DNA of 47,500 nucleotides from contig NC_135557.1 in the NCBI RefSeq assembly GCF_964340395.1, positions 14,392,367 through 14,439,866 on the forward strand, written 5' to 3'. Position numbers and translations under genes: made by a program. The notes beneath the pieces are model-generated. The model saw nothing but the letters and a program-made list of their open reading frames with translations, had not been told where the DNA came from and did no database searches. The stretch's first letter is position 1, and every line of letters begins with the position of its first letter. This DNA comes from Glandiceps talaboti. Taxonomy: Eukaryota; Hemichordata; Enteropneusta; Spengelidae. Shown here in pieces: positions 32,367 to 43,152 of the stretch.

Positions 32367-33017
32367 TTGCGTTAGTGTTGAATAAACATTTTAAAAAATA
32401 GTCATGGTCTTGATCAGTAAATTATATAGAACCTAACTGTTCAGTAAAACATACAATGAATAATTTTATCTTTTACTTATAAAATGTCTGTCCATGTTAT
32501 AGTAATTATAGGGAGAATACAGTGTAGAAGGCCTTCCATTCTGTTCTTAGTGTAAAACTGAAAACAAACTAAGCATAATAAAATGAATTCACACTTTGCA
32601 TAGCTATAAAATATATTACCCTTCCACTGTATAGCAACATATAAATTATATTTTTCATGGATAAAAATTACCCGGACATTTTCAAAACTCAAGTAAAAAT
32701 ATTTGAATTGGGATGTAGTATTTTAAGTCTGAAATACCATAAAGAGACTGTAAATTTGCAGGTAGTTGTTAGAAATTAATTATTGTGTCTGTGTTAGTAC
32801 TACCAATATAATTATTGCACCACAGTAACCTCAACCGTAGACCATATGGTGTTTTTGTTTTCGTCTCTTTGTAATATTGTATTCTGTTTCTCTAAAGGGG
32901 GATGCACGTACAACTCATTGTGTGATAGTAAGTAACGTTTAGTGTTGTAAAATTATAGGATTATGTTATTCGCTCCCATACGGGCGGTAATGTCGTGGCG
33001 ATGTCTGTCTACATTTG
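32367..33017. other. Intergenic DNA
   Basis: AT-rich. A 71-residue minus frame has no supporting feature. Confidence 0.4.
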
Positions 33018-33057
33018 TATCTGTCTGTCTGGCTGTCTGTCTGTCTGTCTGTCTGTG
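33018..33057. repeat. (GTCT)n microsatellite
   Basis: CTGTCTGTCTGGCTGTCTGT and continuing GTCT units. Confidence 0.9.
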
Positions 33058-33266
33058 CAGAAATTTTGTTCCACTGATATTTCAAAAAGTACTGAAGCAG
33101 ATGTTTTGCAATTTACTATGTGGCATTGTAACTTAGCACTGATAGTTTTTGGTGGGTGTGGCTTGCATAATTAATGATAATTTCTATAGTTAATGACACA
33201 TAGAGAAGCCCTTTTATTTTAATAGAAGCACCCAGTCAGGCCTAATCAGTCTTTGTATCTCACTTG

Positions 33267-33815
33267 TATTTGATCTTGAAAAGATCATAGCAGTTGATAG
33301 CAGTAATCCATACAAGTATACTAAAGGTAGAAATAAGTCTGACTGGACTTTTACTTTAAGTTGATAGCAGTAATCAATACAAGCATACTAAAGGCAGAAA
33401 TAAGTCTGACTGGACTTTTACTTTAAGTTGATAGTAGTAATCAATACAAGCATACTAAAGGCAGAAATAAGTCTGACTGGACTTTTACTTTAAGTTGATA
33501 GCAGTAATCAATACAAGCATACTAAAGGTAGAAATAAGTCTGATTGGACTTTTACTTTAAGTTGATAGCAGTATTCAATACAAGCATACTAAAGGCAGAA
33601 ATAAGTCTGACTGGAATTTTCCTTTAAGTTGATAGCAGTAATCAATACAAGTGTACTAAAGGCAGAAATAAGTCTGATTGGAGTTTTCCTTTAAGTTGAT
33701 AGCAGTAATCCATACAAGCATACTAAAGGCAGAAATAAGTCTGACTGGACTTTTCCTTTTAGTTGATACCAGTAATCCATACAAGCATACTAAAGGTAGA
33801 AATAAGTCTGATTGT
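33267..33815. repeat. 67-bp minisatellite ending at the splice acceptor
   Basis: About eight units of TTGATAGCAGTAATCAATAC + AAGCATACTAAAGGCAGAAA + TAAGTCTGACTGGACTTTTACTTTAAG, period 67 (33361, 33428). The last unit ends about 30 bp before the acceptor AG at 33844-33845, so the array occupies the likely branch-point region. Confidence 0.95.
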
Positions 33816-33845
33816 GTTTGACCTTTGACCTCTTCTTTATTTCAG
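33816..33845 (+). other. 3' splice site upstream of the zinc-finger exon
   Basis: TTTGACCTCTTCTTTATTTCAG is a pyrimidine-rich tract ending in CAG at 33845. An in-frame TGA at 33826 rules out coding read-through from the repeat array. The implied upstream exon is not identified. The exon contains 34 bases before the first ATG. Confidence 0.75.
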
Positions 33846-33879
33846 AATTCTCTCATTGGCTACTGTCTGTGATCACAAC

Positions 33880-36800
33880 ATGAATGTGGCGAAACAGTTG
33901 GAAGAGAAGCCATCTTGGATGCGTAAGAGACGAAAGAATGCCAACAACGAATATGAATGTCATTATTGTGGCAAAGTCTGCCCAAATGAGCTTTACCTAC
34001 GGCAGCATGAATGGATGCACGAGGGTTTGAAGCCACTAAAATGTAACATGTGCGAGAGATCATTTTGCTGGTATAGCACGTTAACAGCTCACAAGAGAAC
34101 ACATCGTAAGAGAGGAGATAACACAAGTCCACTGTCACAACATCCACCCACTCTCACTACCCCACCACCCTCTCTTACAACCCCACCATCCTCTCTCGCA
34201 GCCCTGCCACCATTGATGCTTCAGAAACCACTAAATGTGACTGCGTCACCTTCCCCAATCAGTGCACCACTACTGATCAATTTCTTGCCATTAAAACCGA
34301 GAGATAATCCACCACCATTGATCGATGTTCGTTCTCCGACTAAAAAGGAACAATCACCTGAAATTCAAGAAAATGAACGCATTCGCTGCCCTCATTGTGA
34401 ACGTCACTTTTCAACACCTAGTGGACTAAAGTATCACTTACGAACCCATGTTGGTCTCAAACCATTCACATGTGAAATATGTGGCAGATTACTATCTTCC
34501 AAACAAGGTTTGGACTATCATCTCCGTGTCCATTCTGGAGATCGACCTTACCGATGTGAACTTTGCGATGCAAGTTTTCGCAATCAAACACTCCTGAATG
34601 CCCACTATAGCCGAAAACACCCAAGTATAAAGGATGTGCCCGTCTATTTTCCTGGCTCTCCAAGTTCTTCAGCAACCCTTGAGTCTGCCCCAACAACTGA
34701 AAATAGTGCTTCACTTATGAGGGAGGGAGGACTTCCCCTTGCGGTGTCTTCTTCATCACCGATGCAGTGTTTTGCATCAAACAGTATTGCAGCTTCTACA
34801 AGTACAATCACACTGGTTCAAAATCCTCTTCTCCAGGCTGGTGGCTGCAACTTGGTTGTACCTTTTTATCCATTTGGCACTATTCCACCTCCTGAATCTG
34901 ACCTGGAAAGCAACAGACAGAGGGAACATCTTGGTTTGGGAGCTGTAAGTATTTTTTAAATGCTAGAAGTGAATCATATTGTACACAGTCCTTTGGTATA
35001 AAGACGTATAAACATTCCTAAACAGAAACGAGACACCATAGCAACCCTGACTAAGTTCATAGGATTAGCTTAGAAGACTTAGGCTGTAAGTTATTTAAAA
35101 TATTACAAATGACTATGCACAGTACACCATAGCAACCCTGACTAAGTTCATAGCAACAACTTAGAAGACTTAGGCTGTAAGTAATTTGAATGATTACAAA
35201 TTACTATGCACAGTACACCATAGCAACCCTGACTAAGTTCATAGCAACAGCTTAGAAGAATTAGGCTGTAAGTAATTTGAAAGATTACAAATGACTATGC
35301 AAGGTACACCATAGCAACCCTGACTAAGTTCATAGCAACAACCTAGAACACTTAGGCTGTAAGTAATTTAAAAGATTACAAATGACTGTGCACTGTATTC
35401 ATGTATGAAGAAGTGTAAACATTCCTAAACAGAAACAAGACACCTTAGCAACCTTGACTATGTTCATAGCAACAACTTAGAAAACTTTGGAGTTATACAT
35501 GTAAGTACATGTAATTTGAATGATGGCAAATGACTGTACAGTGTCCTCAGATGTTAACGAATGATTACAAATGACTGCACTGTATTTGTATATGAAGGAG
35601 TGCAAGCATTCCTAAACAGGAACAAAACACCTTAGCAGCCATGACTTTCCATAGCAACAGCTTAGAAGACAGTTTGAATGATAACAATTGACTGCACTGT
35701 ATTGTATATGAAGGAGTGAAACAATTGCTAAACAAGAACAAAGACTCAAGAGAGTAAACAATCAATATTATTAGCTCAGTGATAAGAAGTTTTTAAATTG
35801 TACTCTAATAGTCAAACACCTCACCTTAATGACACAGCGTCTTCACTCTATCACGAGTTCTAAATATGGGTAGGTTTCAGTGACTGATTTTACTCTTTGT
35901 TTGTTTTGAACAGCTTGACTTAAGCAGCAAACCGGTCGATGAAACCGATACTTGTGGTGACGATGACAAACATGCTGAAGATGTCAGTGAGAAGGAAAAT
36001 GATCATGTCGATGAAATGGAAGTGCAAGACACAGTCGATAACACTGATAATGAATCTGAGAAAGATAGTCTGAGAAGTGACGCACAACAGAAAGACGGAG
36101 AACCTGTTGCACCACCTGAATCTCCATGGCAACAGGGTTTAAAGCAGAATGGGGTACCCATGTTCCGAGACAAAAATAAACGGGCCAAATTGGAAGCAAC
36201 TATTAAAGGGATCAAAGGAAAGGTTACTGGAGAAAAGAAACCACAAACAAAAGATAGGTGTGATGAAGAGGAAAGTATTAAAGAGGGAGATAGCCTTGGT
36301 CTTCCCAAAATATTGAATGTTTATTCTTTACACAGGGATGATGGCCGACCCTTGCCCACAGAGAGTGACAGTGAGAGGTCAGAGGTTAAAGGTCATGAAG
36401 AGAAAACAGGTGAGGTGACTGTCAGTAGTACTTCTATGATACAAGAAGGGGATGCTAAAAAGCAGGGGTTAGAGGTCAACCCAGATTTTGATGACCTGCG
36501 TCGGCTAGCTGATGATGAAATGTCGGTCATGCAGAACCTGGTAGAGGAATACGCATCAGAAGCTAAAGAAGTCGGCAGTGGTGATTCCGTGGCAGGCATC
36601 GCATACCACTTGCGTTCTCGCGACTGTAAACAAAAAGAAGTAGCTGCTGATGCGAGCAATAAAGACGGCAAAGATGACCCTGACTGTGAAATCGACTCTT
36701 CTATGCAGCCAGATGTGATTCCAAAATGCGCTAGTATTTCTACGCAGACTAACCATCGTAACAATGCGCGACCAAAAGTGAAACAAGAAGACAAGGAGGC

Positions 36801-37242
36801 CACTGAGGTGCAGAATGAAAGTCTGCAGTGCAAACACTGTGACATCCAATTCACAGACACTGTACAACATACATTACACAGCAGTTGGCATCATAGTGAA
36901 GAAATGCCATTCAAGTGCAAAGGTTGTCTGATGGATTGCGTCCAACGCGACAAATTCTTCTGTCACGTGACCCGAATGGCGACTTCCGAACATCAGCCCG
37001 AAGGGAACAGCGACAACCTAGTGACCAAGTTTCAGACTCTGAAACCGGCAAGGCATACTGGTAGTGGGTTTGAGTGCACGTACTGCGGCTGGAGATTCAG
37101 CGATGTCGTCCTGTATACACTACATACCAGCTGGCACCAGAATTCAGAAGTACCATTCTATTGTAAAGGATGCAAGACGGCGTACAGCAGTCAGGAAGAT
37201 TTGGTCTGTCATATAACACGCATTATGATATCACCACACTAG
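33880..37242 (+). CDS. C2H2 zinc-finger factor with two Ikaros/Hunchback-type C-terminal finger pairs
   Basis: Coding join 33880-34944 and 35914-37242 (stop TAG), 797 residues. The ATG at 33880 has A at -3; a TTG 24 bases upstream is not a likely start. Nine C2H2 fingers are seen. Fingers 1-2 have C27/C30/H43/H47 and C55/C58/H71/H75. After a Pro/Ser/Thr-rich linker (80-165), fingers 3-5 have C170/C173/H186/H190, C198/C201/H214/H218 and C226/C229/H242/H247, joined by VGLKPF and SGDRPY linkers. An acidic region follows the exon junction, with a basic patch (RDKNKRAKLE, 440-449), a predicted helix (547-574) and a VKQE sumoylation consensus (K645). Fingers 6-7 (661-715) and 8-9 (743-797) each show FxDxVxxTxH...H, PFxC and HxTR, the signature of the Ikaros/Hunchback C-terminal pair, and the protein ends on the last zinc-ligand His. 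The likely role is a nuclear DNA-binding regulator that oligomerises through its C-terminus (from family knowledge). The N-terminal fingers are not close to canonical Ikaros fingers, so orthology is open. Confidence 0.88.
34945..35913 (+). other. Phase-0 intron made of a tandem repeat with donor-like copies
   Basis: Donor GCT|GTAAGT at 34945 and acceptor TTTGTTTGTTTTGAACAG ending at 35913; both junctions fall between codons. From about 34990 to 35760 the intron is a repeat of 91-bp and ~145-bp units (CCATAGCAACCCTGACTAAG, AACAACTTAGAAGACTTAGG, CTGTAAGTAATTTGAATG). GCTGTAAGT recurs with GT at 35086, 35177, 35268 and 35359, plus CATGTAAGTAC at 35501. The real donor looks like the first unit's start. 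Retention would stop translation after V-S-I-F at 34957-34959. Confidence 0.85.
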
Positions 37243-37540
37243 AAATACCATGAGTTTAGACACAGTAACCATAACAACAAAACATGTACTTAACCCTGGC
37301 AGTGATTCTGCTATAAATTATGAAACATATTTGCAAATTCAGTCTGAGAATTTCTTCAGATTTTCTCCGAAGATAACACTTTGAAATCAATTGTTCAAAA
37401 TGTTGATCAGTTTTTCCCTTATTGTGAAAATATGTGGTCATTATATGGCTATAATGATCAACTGTCAATGAGGGTCATATATACAAGATAGTGACCTCTT
37501 CACAACACGTGATTGGTCAATTTTTAATCCTTCACCTTTC
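37243..37540 (+). other. Probable start of the 3' UTR
   Basis: Directly follows the stop codon. No AATAAA appears until 37608, so the transcript probably extends into the array that follows. The sequence is not repetitive. Confidence 0.5.
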
Positions 37541-38420
37541 TAATGATCAACGTGTAGTCAACATTAGAGATATTGCATTTCTGTTTCCATATCATCCCTT
37601 GATAGTCAATAAATTTGATATTGACCTGTTGCAACTATTACCCTTGATTCAGGAAAGACAGATATTGACTTACAAAATTTGTTTCTTTTTTACATGTAAT
37701 ATTTTAGATATTGACCAGTTAGTCATGATTCTACATATCAATAAACCTAATATTGACTCATACTAGTTATTAACTTTCATGGTTGATAAACATATTACCA
37801 TTCATAGATATTAACTTCTGTTTGGCTTACAAGATAATAAACCCAAATATTAACTCATGGTAAATATTACCCTTGATAGTCAATAAACATAGTATTGAAG
37901 TAAACCTGTTTACTCTTCACAGTCAGGAGAATATGATAGATATTGCCTTTACAGTCATTAAATATATTATTGACTTGTGACTGTTTACCCTTCATAGTAA
38001 ATAAACCAATTTTTCACTCATGGTAAATATCACCTTTTCAAGTCAATAAATATCTTCTTGACTCATGACTGTGTACTCTTCATAGTAAATATACCAACTA
38101 TTAAATCATGGTCAATATTATCTTTTAAAGTCAATAAATATATTATTGACTTATTATAGTTTACCCTTCATAGTTAATAGATTGAATATTAACTCATGAT
38201 AAGTATTATCCCCACATAGTCAATAAATATGTTATTGATTTATAACAGTTCACTCCAATTAGTTAATAAACCTAATATTAACTTGTGATAAATATTACCA
38301 TTTGCAGTCAATAAATACATTATTGACTTACGGCTGTTTACGTTTCATAGTTGATAGACATAATAGTGACCTGAATTTCAGTCATTGTTTTTCTCAGTCA
38401 GTCATTCAAAGTAATATTGA
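37541..38420. repeat. Degenerate ~57/115-bp repeat carrying many AATAAA hexamers
   Basis: Units alternate TTACCCTTCATAGTCAATAA, ATATTATTGACTCATGACTG and TGGTAAATATTACC. AATAAA occurs in at least ten units (first at 37608-37613; others near 37739, 37836, 37873, 37997, 38044, 38132, 38222, 38265, 38310). If the gene is polyadenylated here, several sites are available. Confidence 0.75.
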
Positions 38421-39082
38421 CTGGTGTGTTTGACTCATAAGGTCTTATATACGAGATATTCCATGATAAACAGCAATAATAGTTGAATTTTCAAATATCC
38501 TGTAAAAGTCAGTTTATAATGAAATCATTTTATGAAATAGTGCAAGATATTTGAAAAGGGAGAACAAAATGTAACAATATGATCTTCCAATATGAGTTGA
38601 TGATAAAATGATATTTCTGTGAGTCATTTATTACGGCTATTAAAGAAGGACTCTGGTGTGATGACATTTCACCATGCATGTGCCCCGGAAATGAAAGCAG
38701 TAAAATGTTTGTGAAAACGTGAACATCAAATTAAAACAATCTGGGTTCACCATGCGAACATTTGAAAATGGAGGTCAAAATGACCTAAAATTACAATGGC
38801 ACAAGCTGAGTTCATAAGCTTTTTGCTAACGTGAAAGTACTTACAAAAACATTGATTTACTGGTTTTTAGTATAATATAATGTTAATGTCAGTGCATACC
38901 TTCTATGACATTACAATTTGTGTTCTGCCATTGTTAGAACTGTTGACTGCATAGGTAGGGCGTTCCTGTACATTTTAGGATACGTATAATAAATTACGTC
39001 ATCGGATCGTTTATAAGTTAGATATCCTAATACCAGGTTTGAGTTCAGTAAGTTGCAAGTGATAGTTACTTATATATCAGTA
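38421..39082. other. Intergenic DNA
   Basis: Nothing recognised; AT-rich. Confidence 0.4.
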
Positions 39083-39468
39083 AGGCCTAAAAAAGAATTC
39101 TTAAATTCTTCTGGTTACCCGACCCCACCTAGTTTTTACTGCCAACCCTAAACTTTTTTTTTACGTACTTTTATGTAAGTAATATAAAATCACAAAAATT
39201 GTGAAGTCTCGCGAGAAATAGTTAATGCAGAAACTGACATCAACTTAAAAAGACAATATTAAACTGTTCTTCCAATCTGTTGTGGCTGTACATTGTACAT
39301 CCGATGAGAAAAAACCAATAACACACAGACCATATGGAAAACAACAGAAAACATAACTACCTGAACTAGACACTCACACATGAACCCCCCCCCCCAAAAA
39401 AAAAGTCTACCTACCCCACCTATTCTAAAATTGAGTGTAATCAGAACCACACTATTTTTTTAGGCCTA
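39083..39468 (-). mobile_element. MITE family A, copy 5
   Basis: AGGCCTAAAAAAGAATTC and GGTTACCCGACCCCACCTAG at the left, ACCTACCCCACCTATTCTAA and TTTTTTAGGCCTA at the right. The interior has a C run (39385-39395) joined to an A run (39396-39404) where other copies have a T-rich tract. Confidence 0.88.
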
Positions 39469-39542
39469 TGTAGAAAACTGTGAGTATCTTTTTAATATGC
39501 AGAAAAAATTACATCCCAAAACATAAACTCAGCTTGTACCCC

Positions 39543-39621
39543 TTTAAGTCATTTTAGATTCCAATATGGCTGCCATTTTAGAATCCAATATGGCTGCCAT
39601 TTATAATCCAATATGGCTGCC
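39543..39621. repeat. 26-bp tandem repeat, three copies
   Basis: TCCAATATGGCTGCCATTTT repeated three times with small changes between units. GGCTGCCAT resembles part of a YY1 site, but the match is loose. Confidence 0.9.
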
Positions 39622-40228
39622 AAATACTGTGTTAACTCTATGGGAAATTAAAGATTGTCAGTTACTTAACAGTAAGATGGTGAATCCCTAAATTTATGGT
39701 TTCAAAATGATCAGCAACACGCCTTCAATATAGCCAAGTTTTGAATAACTTGAGTTCAAATAAAAGGACAAGTCCAAGTCTGCTTAAAAGTTCTGGTTTT
39801 ACTTGAATAAGTTTGATTTTAAGGCCACTGAGGTAAAGATAACCTTGATTGTCATCTTGTGAGATGAGTTCACTGATTTTGTCAAACATTATTTTAGCAC
39901 ATCTTTCTAAGTATTTCTTTAAAACTAAAAGTTAATATTTTGATACCGAAGTCAACTGATAAAACAGGCTAGAGAGGTGCCGTTGGTTTTCTAATCTAGC
40001 GATCACAAAAGTAGCAAAGTTGTGGAAAATAGTAATTTTTATTTTCAAATAATTTTCTCATCAGGATACGGTGTTAACATGAGTCCACATACACCAGTGG
40101 TAAGGTAGAGTTTGAAGAATTTACTCTGTAGGTTAAAGAAACTTGCCATCATGGAATTTCAGTACAAAAATTGTAGGGCTACTATTGTATAAATTGTGTA
40201 GTACCCAAGAACCTAACATTATTAGTAC
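39622..40228. other. Intergenic DNA
   Basis: Nothing recognised. Confidence 0.4.
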
Positions 40229-40394
40229 CAGTGTGCCCTCTAATGATAGCCACATTCTGTTGTTGTGGGTCAAAATGATAAAAATCATGCTTTCTTGTGA
40301 GTCACCAAGTAAGAGATAGGGGAACATCAAATTTTGATGCTTTGCTAGAAATTGTGTGTCAGTGGTGCATAAAATTGGCTTATAGGGCACACTC
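40229..40394 (+). mobile_element. MITE family B, copy 4
   Basis: CAGTGTGCCCTCTAATGATA to TATAGGGCACACTC, with a single internal motif (GTCACCAAGTAAGAGATAGG), shorter than in other copies. Confidence 0.87.
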
Positions 40395-40789
40395 ACTGTG
40401 TGGTACTATAATTGGTATTGTAGATGAAGTGCTAATTTCTATTATATAATATATCAGAAGTCTTCTTGGTGAGCTTTCATCAAACATAAGAATTGTCAGA
40501 AAAATTCCACCAATTCGCAAAGAATTGAATTTATAATATACTTACCTTGATATCTATTAATAGAGTAGTCTAATTGAAAAGTTACGTAATAATTTGATAG
40601 CAAATTGAGTGTAGTCGTAAGCCATAAACTTTGGGTTGTTTTTACGAACAACTTGTTTAGAAACATGGCGTCAAATGACCTGTGGCTTGTGATAAAGCCT
40701 GGATATATAACTTTTACAAACTCCTCACTGGATACTTTGTTACAGTGTCCAAAGACTGCTAAAACTGACTACAAATAGTGCTGCCATTG
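40395..40789. other. Intergenic DNA
   Basis: Nothing recognised. Confidence 0.4.
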
Positions 40790-41570
40790 CCATTGCCAGA
40801 GGTGGCTAGTTTGTAAACAGAGTCTTCACTGCAAGAGATTGCTACTTTGTAACAGATTCATTGCTAGAAGTGCCTACTTTGTAACAAAGTTCTTATTGCT
40901 AGAAGTAGTTACTTTGTAACAGACTCATTACTAGAGGTAGCTACTTAGTAACAGACTCATTGCTAGAGGTAGCTATTTAGTAACAGACTCATTGCTAGAG
41001 GTAGCTACTTAGCAACAGACTCATAGCTAGAGGTAACTATTTAGTAACAGACTCATTGCTAGAGGCAGCTACTTAGTAACAGACTCATAGCTAGAGGTAG
41101 CTATTTAGTAACAGACTCATTGCTAGAGGTAGCTACTTAGTAACAGACTCATAGCTAGAGGTAGCTATTTAGTAACAGACTCATTGCTAGAGGCAGCTAC
41201 TTAGTAACAGACTCATAGCTAGAGGTAGCTATTTAGTAACAGACTCATTGCTAGAGGTAGCTATTTAGTAACAGACTCGTTGCTAGAGGTAGCTACTTAG
41301 TAACAGACTCATAGCTAGAGGTAGCTATTTAGTAACAGATTCATTACTAGAGGCAGCTACATAGTAACAGACTTATTGCTACAGATAGCTATTTTGTAAC
41401 ATACTAGGTAGTTACTTTGTGACAGACTCATCGCTAGGGTTAGCTACTTCGTAACAGAGTCCTCATTGCTATATACTATAGGTAGCTACTTTGGAACAAT
41501 CTCATTTATACGAACAGTAGTTACTTTGTAACACTCAGTGCTAGAGGTGGCTACATTATAACAGAGCCCT
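40790..41570. repeat. 32-bp minisatellite, ~20 copies
   Basis: TAGTAACAGACTCATTGCTA + GAGGTAGCTATT, period 32 (40921, 40953). Units alternate CATTGCTAGAGG and CATAGCTAGAGG, giving a 64-bp higher-order pattern in 40.98-41.33 kb. Edges are decayed. Confidence 0.95.
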
Positions 41571-41980
41571 CACTGGTGGAAGAAAATAGGTCATTACAAT
41601 CTCCCAACTGGCAGATATGGACACTGTAACAATGTCATCATAGTGATGGAAATCAATAACTTGATATTTTATCAGTTACATAGTAATATCTTTGCTGTGG
41701 TAGAGACAGAACACTGCCCTCAAACACAGAAAATGTAAAATTTAATTTGCCTACATAAGTATATTGGTAAACACAAAATAGGGAATATCATAGCATGTGT
41801 TCAGTGTTCAAGACATGTTGTAAATTCACAGTTCTTCCCTCTCATGAACTATTGTAAAAAAAGTTTCAAAACAAATATATTCTTAAAATTTCTTGATATT
41901 ATAGTGCAAATACATAATAATGCAATATAACTGTAGTCATACAGTAGTCATTGTGCCATCCAAACTGAATTTTTAGTCAT
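41571..41980. other. Intergenic DNA
   Basis: Nothing recognised. Confidence 0.4.
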
Positions 41981-42241
41981 TAGAGATACATCTCCAAGAG
42001 TTGCCTGTTCATAGACACATCTCCAAGAGTTGCCTGTTCATAGACACATCTCCAAGAGTTGCACGTTCATAGACACATCTCTAAGAGTTGCACATTCATA
42101 GACACATCTCCAAGAGTTGCCTGTTCATAGATACATCTCCAAGAGTTGCACGTTCATAGACACATCTCTAAGAGTTGCACATTCATAGACACATCTCCAA
42201 GAGTTGCACGTTGATAGACACATCTCCAAGAGTTGCACGTT
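41981..42241. repeat. 29-bp minisatellite, nine copies
   Basis: TAGACACATCTCCAAGAGTT + GCCTGTTCA, period 29 (41988, 42017). GCACGTTCA and GCACATTCA variants occur. Confidence 0.96.
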
Positions 42242-42854
42242 TTCCAGAGTTCTTCCAGATGTCTACATAGAGATTATCGTATTTATTACTACTTATATAT
42301 ATGTTCCCTTAAATTTACTTATTTATACCTTTATATTTTACAAAAAGATAAAACATTTATAGCGATATTAAACGCCGATATTTAGAAAATATTCAGACCT
42401 TGATCTTGACCAAAAAATTCTTCCTTGTGTACGGAGAAAAAAAACTTATTATAGAAATATTCTAGAGTGACCAAAGCAGTTTTATGAAACGAAGAGAGCG
42501 AGACAAAGATGTTATGTGGCCGTTTTATGCCTGATTTTAGATTTTTATGACTTATTAGTCTAGGAACATAGTAGTTATAGAGAGTACAACAATTCATTTT
42601 ATTACAAAAAATTCATATTTTATCCAAAGATTATATATTTGCACCCCAGTATTAAATTAGATATGTATAAAGTTTAATGTTCATATTTATAGACTTCTCA
42701 CCCCCGTGTTTGTGTAGTTTTGGAATAATCCACTAAGCCTTCTGTTGTGGGTTATTTGATGTTGAAGTAGAATAGGGGTGAACTTTATGCGTGTAACAGT
42801 AAAGTACATCAAGTATATTTAGATAAGTACAGATCCAGTGATTGAATCTAAACC
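42242..42854. other. Intergenic AT-rich DNA
   Basis: No supported frame or repeat. Confidence 0.4.
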
Positions 42855-43152
42855 TTTTCACCATATTTGGTTGTGACTTCCTTGACCATATTTGGTTATC
42901 GTTTGGTGTGACAGTCACAGCCCTTGCCATATTTGGTTGTGACTGATAAAATTTTTTTGTCATGACTACTCCAACACTATTTGGTTGTGATGACACTGCC
43001 CATATTTGGTAGCTGTAGTTTCAACTATATTTTGGTAGTGACCTTATTTGGTCATGACAACTCCAGCCAAATTTGGTCATGACAACTCCAACCATATTTG
43101 GTCATGACCATATATGGTTTTATAAATTAGAATGACCATATATGGTCATGTA
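42855..43152. promoter_or_regulatory. Degenerate repeat containing nine CArG-box matches
   Basis: Ten-mers fitting CC(A/T)6GG occur at 42861, 42886, 42927, 43000 (all CCATATTTGG), 43042 (CCTTATTTGG), 43067 (CCAAATTTGG), 43092 (CCATATTTGG), 43108 and 43136 (CCATATATGG). This is the SRF binding consensus. They lie in a loose repeat with GGTTGTGAC/GGTCATGAC spacers, so the clustering may be a by-product of repeat amplification. Position is 5.6 kb downstream of the zinc-finger stop codon. Confidence 0.4.

Noticed and set aside
33856-33879. TTG at 33856 as the start of the zinc-finger protein
   Set aside because: Animal genes start at ATG; the ATG at 33880 has a suitable context and lies in the same frame.
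33860-34714. Antisense frames under the zinc-finger exons (also 35920-36870)
   Set aside because: They are shadows of the real coding frame, without domains of their own.
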